Of a stretch of DNA of 64,000 nt, positions 24,601-30,600 are shown one piece after another. A program made the translations under genes and the position numbers. A model generated the notes under the pieces. It made no database searches, was not told the origin of the DNA, and saw only the letters and a list, made by a program, of their open reading frames with translations. The stretch's first letter is position 1; every line of letters begins with the position of its first letter. The stretch is from Rugalucina vietnamica (taxonomy: Eukaryota; Mollusca; Bivalvia; Lucinida; Lucinidae), in NCBI GenBank assembly GCA_964017185.1, contig OZ024876.1, positions 36,260,406 to 36,324,405 of the forward strand. The letters are read 5' to 3'.

Positions 24601-27600
24601 AAAATAAAAATCACTCCTAACACCCCTAAAAATGAAAGTGGACTCATCCAATTGATAATGATGGACGAATCTATTCATCAAATATGGGTTAATCCAAACT
24701 TTGAAGCTAAAAATCCTACCATCTTCTATGATGGTAACGGCTGTTTGGTGTCAGGCCTGTTTGGAAACCCGAGGACATACCTATTGTGGCTCAATATATC
24801 ATTTGAGCCTTCACATGAGAAAACCAACATTTTGCATGTGCGAAAACAAAGACGCAGATCAGCTGTGCAGTAACTGCACAGCTGATCAGCGCCTTTGTTT
24901 TCGCCACACGGATAGAACAATTTCTCTGCTACTTATATCCAAAGTTTCAAGCTTATAGCTTTATTTTGTGACTGTTCAGCCTTGTTTGTGTCGGACCTGG
25001 TGGGAAACCCAAATTGTTGTTTTTCCCACACACAGGCTCATTTCTTTCACAGTTTGCCATGGTGGTTTCTATATATAGCTTGTTCGGATTCCCCAAAGAC
25101 ATACCTAATGTGGCTCAATATATCATTTCTTTCACAGTTTGCCATGGTGGTTCCTGTATATAGCCTGGGTCATCGTCATATCCACCTGTCTCATTTGTTC
25201 CTACTTCGTGATGCTGTACGGGCTTAAGTACGGCTATAACAGGAGTGTGAGCTGGCTCGTATCGTTTCTCACGGGGTTTACCCAGAGTGCTTTTGTCACC
25301 CAGCCACTGAAGGTGATCGGTATCGCTGTCGTTATAACATTGATCTTCAAGAAACCGGCAGAGTTTGATGACTTTGGACCAGATGTTGAACTAGGTACAA
25401 ACCAGTCCCTGAGGTGATAAAAAAAAATTTGTGCTCAGCTCATCTGAGACTAAAAATTATCCTGCTCATAAATGTTAAAATGCCAACAATTTGTCATTTT
25501 AACATTATTATAAGCAGGATAATTTGCTTGTTTTGATGTTTTTAACCTGAAATTACTACTGATTTAGGCTTGTTCAGTATTAATGAGCAGTTTAAATTTT
25601 AGTCTCAGCTGAGTTGAGCATGAAAAAAGTTTTATAACCTTGAGACCAGGGAGTTGTTTTATTGACTTGAGAATTTATCATGTCCGTCAACAATTGATCA
25701 ATCATGTTAGCATAGATCCACCATTTCCAGACAACAATAACACGGTAGGTAGCCATAACGGCTTCCGAGTGATCAAATCCCCTTGCCTGTGTAACAGTTT
25801 ATCTTGACCCCCTGGAAAGCTTGCCCTCTGGGGGCCAAAATTTCTGGGAAATCTTATCCCCACTCTCATTATTTTCACCCACGAAGGATAAGCTGTCCAG
25901 GCTAGTTCATCTTAAATTTTTCAATTTTTACAGCTCTTAAACTTTAATACTGTATATTGCAGGGAGGTGTTTTGCATTTCATTTTCAGATGAGGATGAGA
26001 TTTACCTTCATGAAGTGGTTGGAGCAGAGGAGATCCACCACCCTACGGTCCAGCCACTGTCTAAAAGTCTCCTCCAGAAGATCAGGGATAGACTGTATGT
26101 TGAATGGCTCATGGATATGACACTACGGGACATCGTGCTGTATGCCATCTATCTGGGCATCGTAACATTTCTAGTCCACGCTCACAGGAATATTAAGCTA
26201 GCGTACAGGAACAATGTTGCTATCGAGGATGTGTTGGTTAACCCAGGCTGTATCAAACTCCATAAATGCTTCTTCTTGGCTAAGGTAACTGGAGAAATGA
26301 GCCACGTCACGAAAAAACCAACAATCTGCATATGTGAAAACAAAGATGCAGATCAGCTTCGCGGTTACCGCGAAGCCGATTAGCATCTTTGTTTTCGCTA
26401 CACGGACAGGATAGAACAATTCCTCTTCTTTCTCAATCCAAATTTTTAGTCTGTAGCCATCTTCTGTGACTGTACAGGCCGGCTTTGTCAAACCTGTTCG
26501 AAAACCACATTGTTGGTTTTCCCGTGAGGCGGCTCAAATGAAAGATTCATTTGATCATTTTACTACTGGGGTGTGTAGTATCTTGCTGGAAGAGCATCAG
26601 ACTCCAAATCAATAGGTGCTATGTTCAGATCCTATTGGTAGCAAGGAAGACACAGTAACTTCATCCTGACAAGAATAAAATATTGTTCAGATGTCAAAGC
26701 GACAGAACAAACATATTTTAATACTAAGATTCTCAATTCTTTAAAAGCCATGTATCTGAAACACAAGTTTTAAGCTCACCTGAGCCGGTGAGCTTATAGT
26801 ATACCCATGCTCGTCCGTCCGTCCTTGTCCACAATTTCAAAGATCTTCTCCTCTGAAACCACTAGGCCAATCAAAGCCAAACTTCATGTGGAGCATCCTT
26901 GGGAAGGGGGAACGAAAGTTTGTATAAATGGTCCAGGTCACATGACCAAGATGGCCGCCATGGCTATAAATAGAAAAAAAGATGTTTAAAAATCTTCTCC
27001 AGAACCATTAGGCCTATGATTTTGAAACTTGGTATGAAGCATCAGACAATGGAGTTCTACAAAGTTTATATAAATCATGACCCTGGGATGACCTTGACCT
27101 TTTTTCGGCAAGGTCAACTTAGTTTGCCCATGCATTTGAATGGGAAAAAATAGGAAAATGTCATTTAATGGCAGAAAACTTGCTAGGAATGTGCAAATGG
27201 ACAGAAGATTTATGTTTATGAAAATATTTTGGGACCAGGCAGTTGTCTGCCCCTGGCCAGGGGCTATATACATGTATACGACCATAAATTCAGGGTTGCC
27301 AAGCATCAGGGAAAAGTCAGGGAAATGTAATTTTTTTCAAGGTCAGGGAATTGTCAGTGAATTTTGCAAACTGTCAGGGAAATTTGGAAATTTTGGTAAA
27401 TGTCAGGGAATTGTCAGGGAATTTTAATAATTCCAGACTCAAGTCCAGTTACTGAGTGAATTCATCATCATCCCATTAATGTTTTAGTGAATTCATCATC
27501 ATCCCATTAATGTTTTTGGGGCAGTCATACGCCAGATGGTATCCAGAAGTGCATTTTATGTTGAATTAAGTTCTGATTGGAATGTTGTTGTAATTAATGA

Positions 27601-30600
27601 CATTCCAAAATTTAAGAACTGACATATTTAGCTGCATATAGATACCACACTCCAAGATGTTATTGTCAGCGAAATTTGAAATTCTGTCAGGGAAATGTCA
27701 GGGAATTTTGTTTCCGCCTGAGCCTGGCAACCCTGATAATATTCAAACAGCTTAATTCTTCTCTGAAACCATTTTGCCAATCAAAGCCAAACTTTATGTG
27801 GAGCATCCTTAGGAAGAGTGAATGAAAGTTTTATAAATGGTCAAGGTCACATGACCAAGATGGCCACCCTGGCTATAAATAGCAAAAACCTTAAAAAACC
27901 TTCTTCAGAACCCAGAAGGCCTATGATTTTGCAATTGGCATGAAGTATCTGGGAATGGAGTTTTACAAAGTTTATATAAATCATGACCCTAGGATGACCT
28001 TGACCTTTTTACGGCAAGGTCAACACAGGGCACCCATACATTTGAATGGGAAAAATAGGAAAATGTCATTTTATGCCAGAAAACTTGCTAGGAATGAGCA
28101 AATGGACAGAAGATCTATGTTCATGAAAATATTTTGGCCACGTCTGCCCCTGTCCCGGGGCTATATACATATGTATATGACCAAAATATTCAAAAAAGAT
28201 GCATTGTTAGAAAATGCTGTATGACAACAAATTTCTAATTTGAGATTAGCATATGTAACAGATCTCAGGTGAGTGATTACAGAATCATTGGTCCTCTTGT
28301 GTATTTTTATTGCTCATAGATATCAAATGTCGTAGTATCTTCATCCTGATGTCTTGGTGATTCTATGCTTACTATGCACAGATGATTTTTATTTATACAT
28401 GTATGTAGATATTCAAAATGAATTTTTAGCAGCAAAAAGATCATCTGTATAAACCTGTAGTCATACTTTATATTCACTCAAAAGTTGCAGATCTTTTGGA
28501 CCAAACTTTCTCAAAAACCTTTGCATGGGAAAACCAAGAATTTGCATAGGCAAAAACAAAGGCGTAGATCAGCTTCTCAGTAACTGCGAAGCTGATCAGT
28601 GCCTTTGTTTTCGCTACACGGATAGTACAATTCCTCTTCTTTCTAAATCCAAAATTTCCAGCCTCTAGCCATCTTCTGTGCTTGTACAGGCCACTTTGTG
28701 TCTGACCTGGTCGGAAACACAAATCGTTGGCTCTCATATTATAGCTTAATGTTACAGGCTGATAAAGTTGAGTTGATGTACCAGTACTTTGAGGATGTCT
28801 TGTTCCCATCCCTGGCTGATATGTCTGTAGCAGATCATGACTACGCTACGCCGGGCTCCAGTCATTTCCTGCTCGGACCATTCAGGCTGAGACAACAGAG
28901 GATTGAATCAGGTACAAACCATTTAAAGTTGGTAATTTTTTTCGACTTGCTATAATTACTTTAGTACATATAGTTAAAAGTTCAAATGGTATTGTCCAAA
29001 ATATTCACCTGGTGTTGAGCTTTATGCATTGCATAAGTTAAATCACTGTGACGCAGTATAATAAAGAATCGCCTCTGGTTCAAACACTATCGTTAAGACT
29101 CAATAAAGTATGTGAAGAATGTGTCCCCCATATCAAAGCCAATTTACCACAATGTTATCTCAAGAGCCATAGCTCAGGGTTTGTAACTTGGTGGTCCCTG
29201 GTTCGAATCACACAGAGGGAGAAAATTTAAAGAGTTATTTTTTTTTATTTTATATACATGTAATAAAATGCACATTTTATCAAAAGTAATCACACAGAGA
29301 ACATGATTTTCTTGCTTTCTGGCTCTTTTCATTTGCCATATTGTGCAACATGGGTTTACAAACACAACATATCGACAATATGTCTAAGCAGAAGTCAAAC
29401 CATATTCTATCTTCCAAAGCAAAAGAAATTATTAATATTTCTGACACATTAAAAAAAAAAAAAAAAATGAAAAGTATACATAAGAAATAATAATAAAAAA
29501 TGTGTTGATCCTGGGACTCGAACCACCGACTGTAGGAGTTTTGATTGTAAAATGTCAAGTAACACTGTTGAGATCTGCGTGCTCTACCATTTGAACCATG
29601 CGCTCCTGACAATGTTATCTAGCATAGCAACTAAGACCTTATATATGCTAACAATCATGAAGAGTCGTGAAGATCATACAAACAATTACGAAGTGTCCCA
29701 AAGATATATTTAGAATTGCAATGAACTGTACACTAATAGAGTTCGACGTTGGTAAACAATATATCCAAATGGGTCTTTAGAAGTTGCATAGCAGCATAGG
29801 TCTCAACACCCACAATCTATGTTTAAATATATGAAAACTATCCAAACTTTTTGACTGAAAATTTTCAGTTTTTACAACTTGAAAATCTGTTTTATTGCAT
29901 GGAATGGTCTGTATTTGCAGGTACATGTAAAAGCACACACAGATCTCTATCGGCCAGATTTGGGGAGACATTCCCAGAGTGTGTAGGTTCCTACTGGCTG
30001 GGTGACGAGGACACTGGCTCGTACAATAATTCCTGGGCCAAACCGCTGACAGACCCACCGACTGACGGTGTTGATCACTGGTCACATCAGTCTATGTGGA
30101 AACTCAAAACAGTGCCGTACAGTGGAATTCATGCCACCTACTCTGGCGGTGGTTATGTCCTGGAGTTCCCGCAAGCTGCCGACTGGACCAGTATTTTAGA
30201 TAGTATGAAGAACACCGACTGGATTGACCCTCGGACTAGAGCTATTTTTGCCGAGTTTAATCTGTATAATCCTAATGCAGATCTGTTTAGTGTGGTCATG
30301 ATATTCTTTGAATTTACAAACATTGGAGGAATATTTCCCAATCATCAGATATTCACGGCTAAACTGTATCATTATTCTTCAAACATAGGAACCTATGTGG
30401 CAACATGTGAGTTTTTCTTCCTACTCTTCAATATTGCTTTCACTTACATTGAAGTGAAACGTTACAAAAAATTGGGAAAGAAGCAGTACTTTGAAGACAT
30501 ATGGAGTATTGGCGAAGTGATCCAGTTAGCTCTATCTTACACTGTCATTGGGCTCTTCTTCAAGAGGATGTTATCGGTCAATGATATTATGTACGACTTC

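Noticed and set aside
29048-29230. 60-codon ORF between window exons 12 and 13
   Set aside because: It is intronic; its 3' part overlaps a tRNA-like remnant, and it does not fit the gene's phase.
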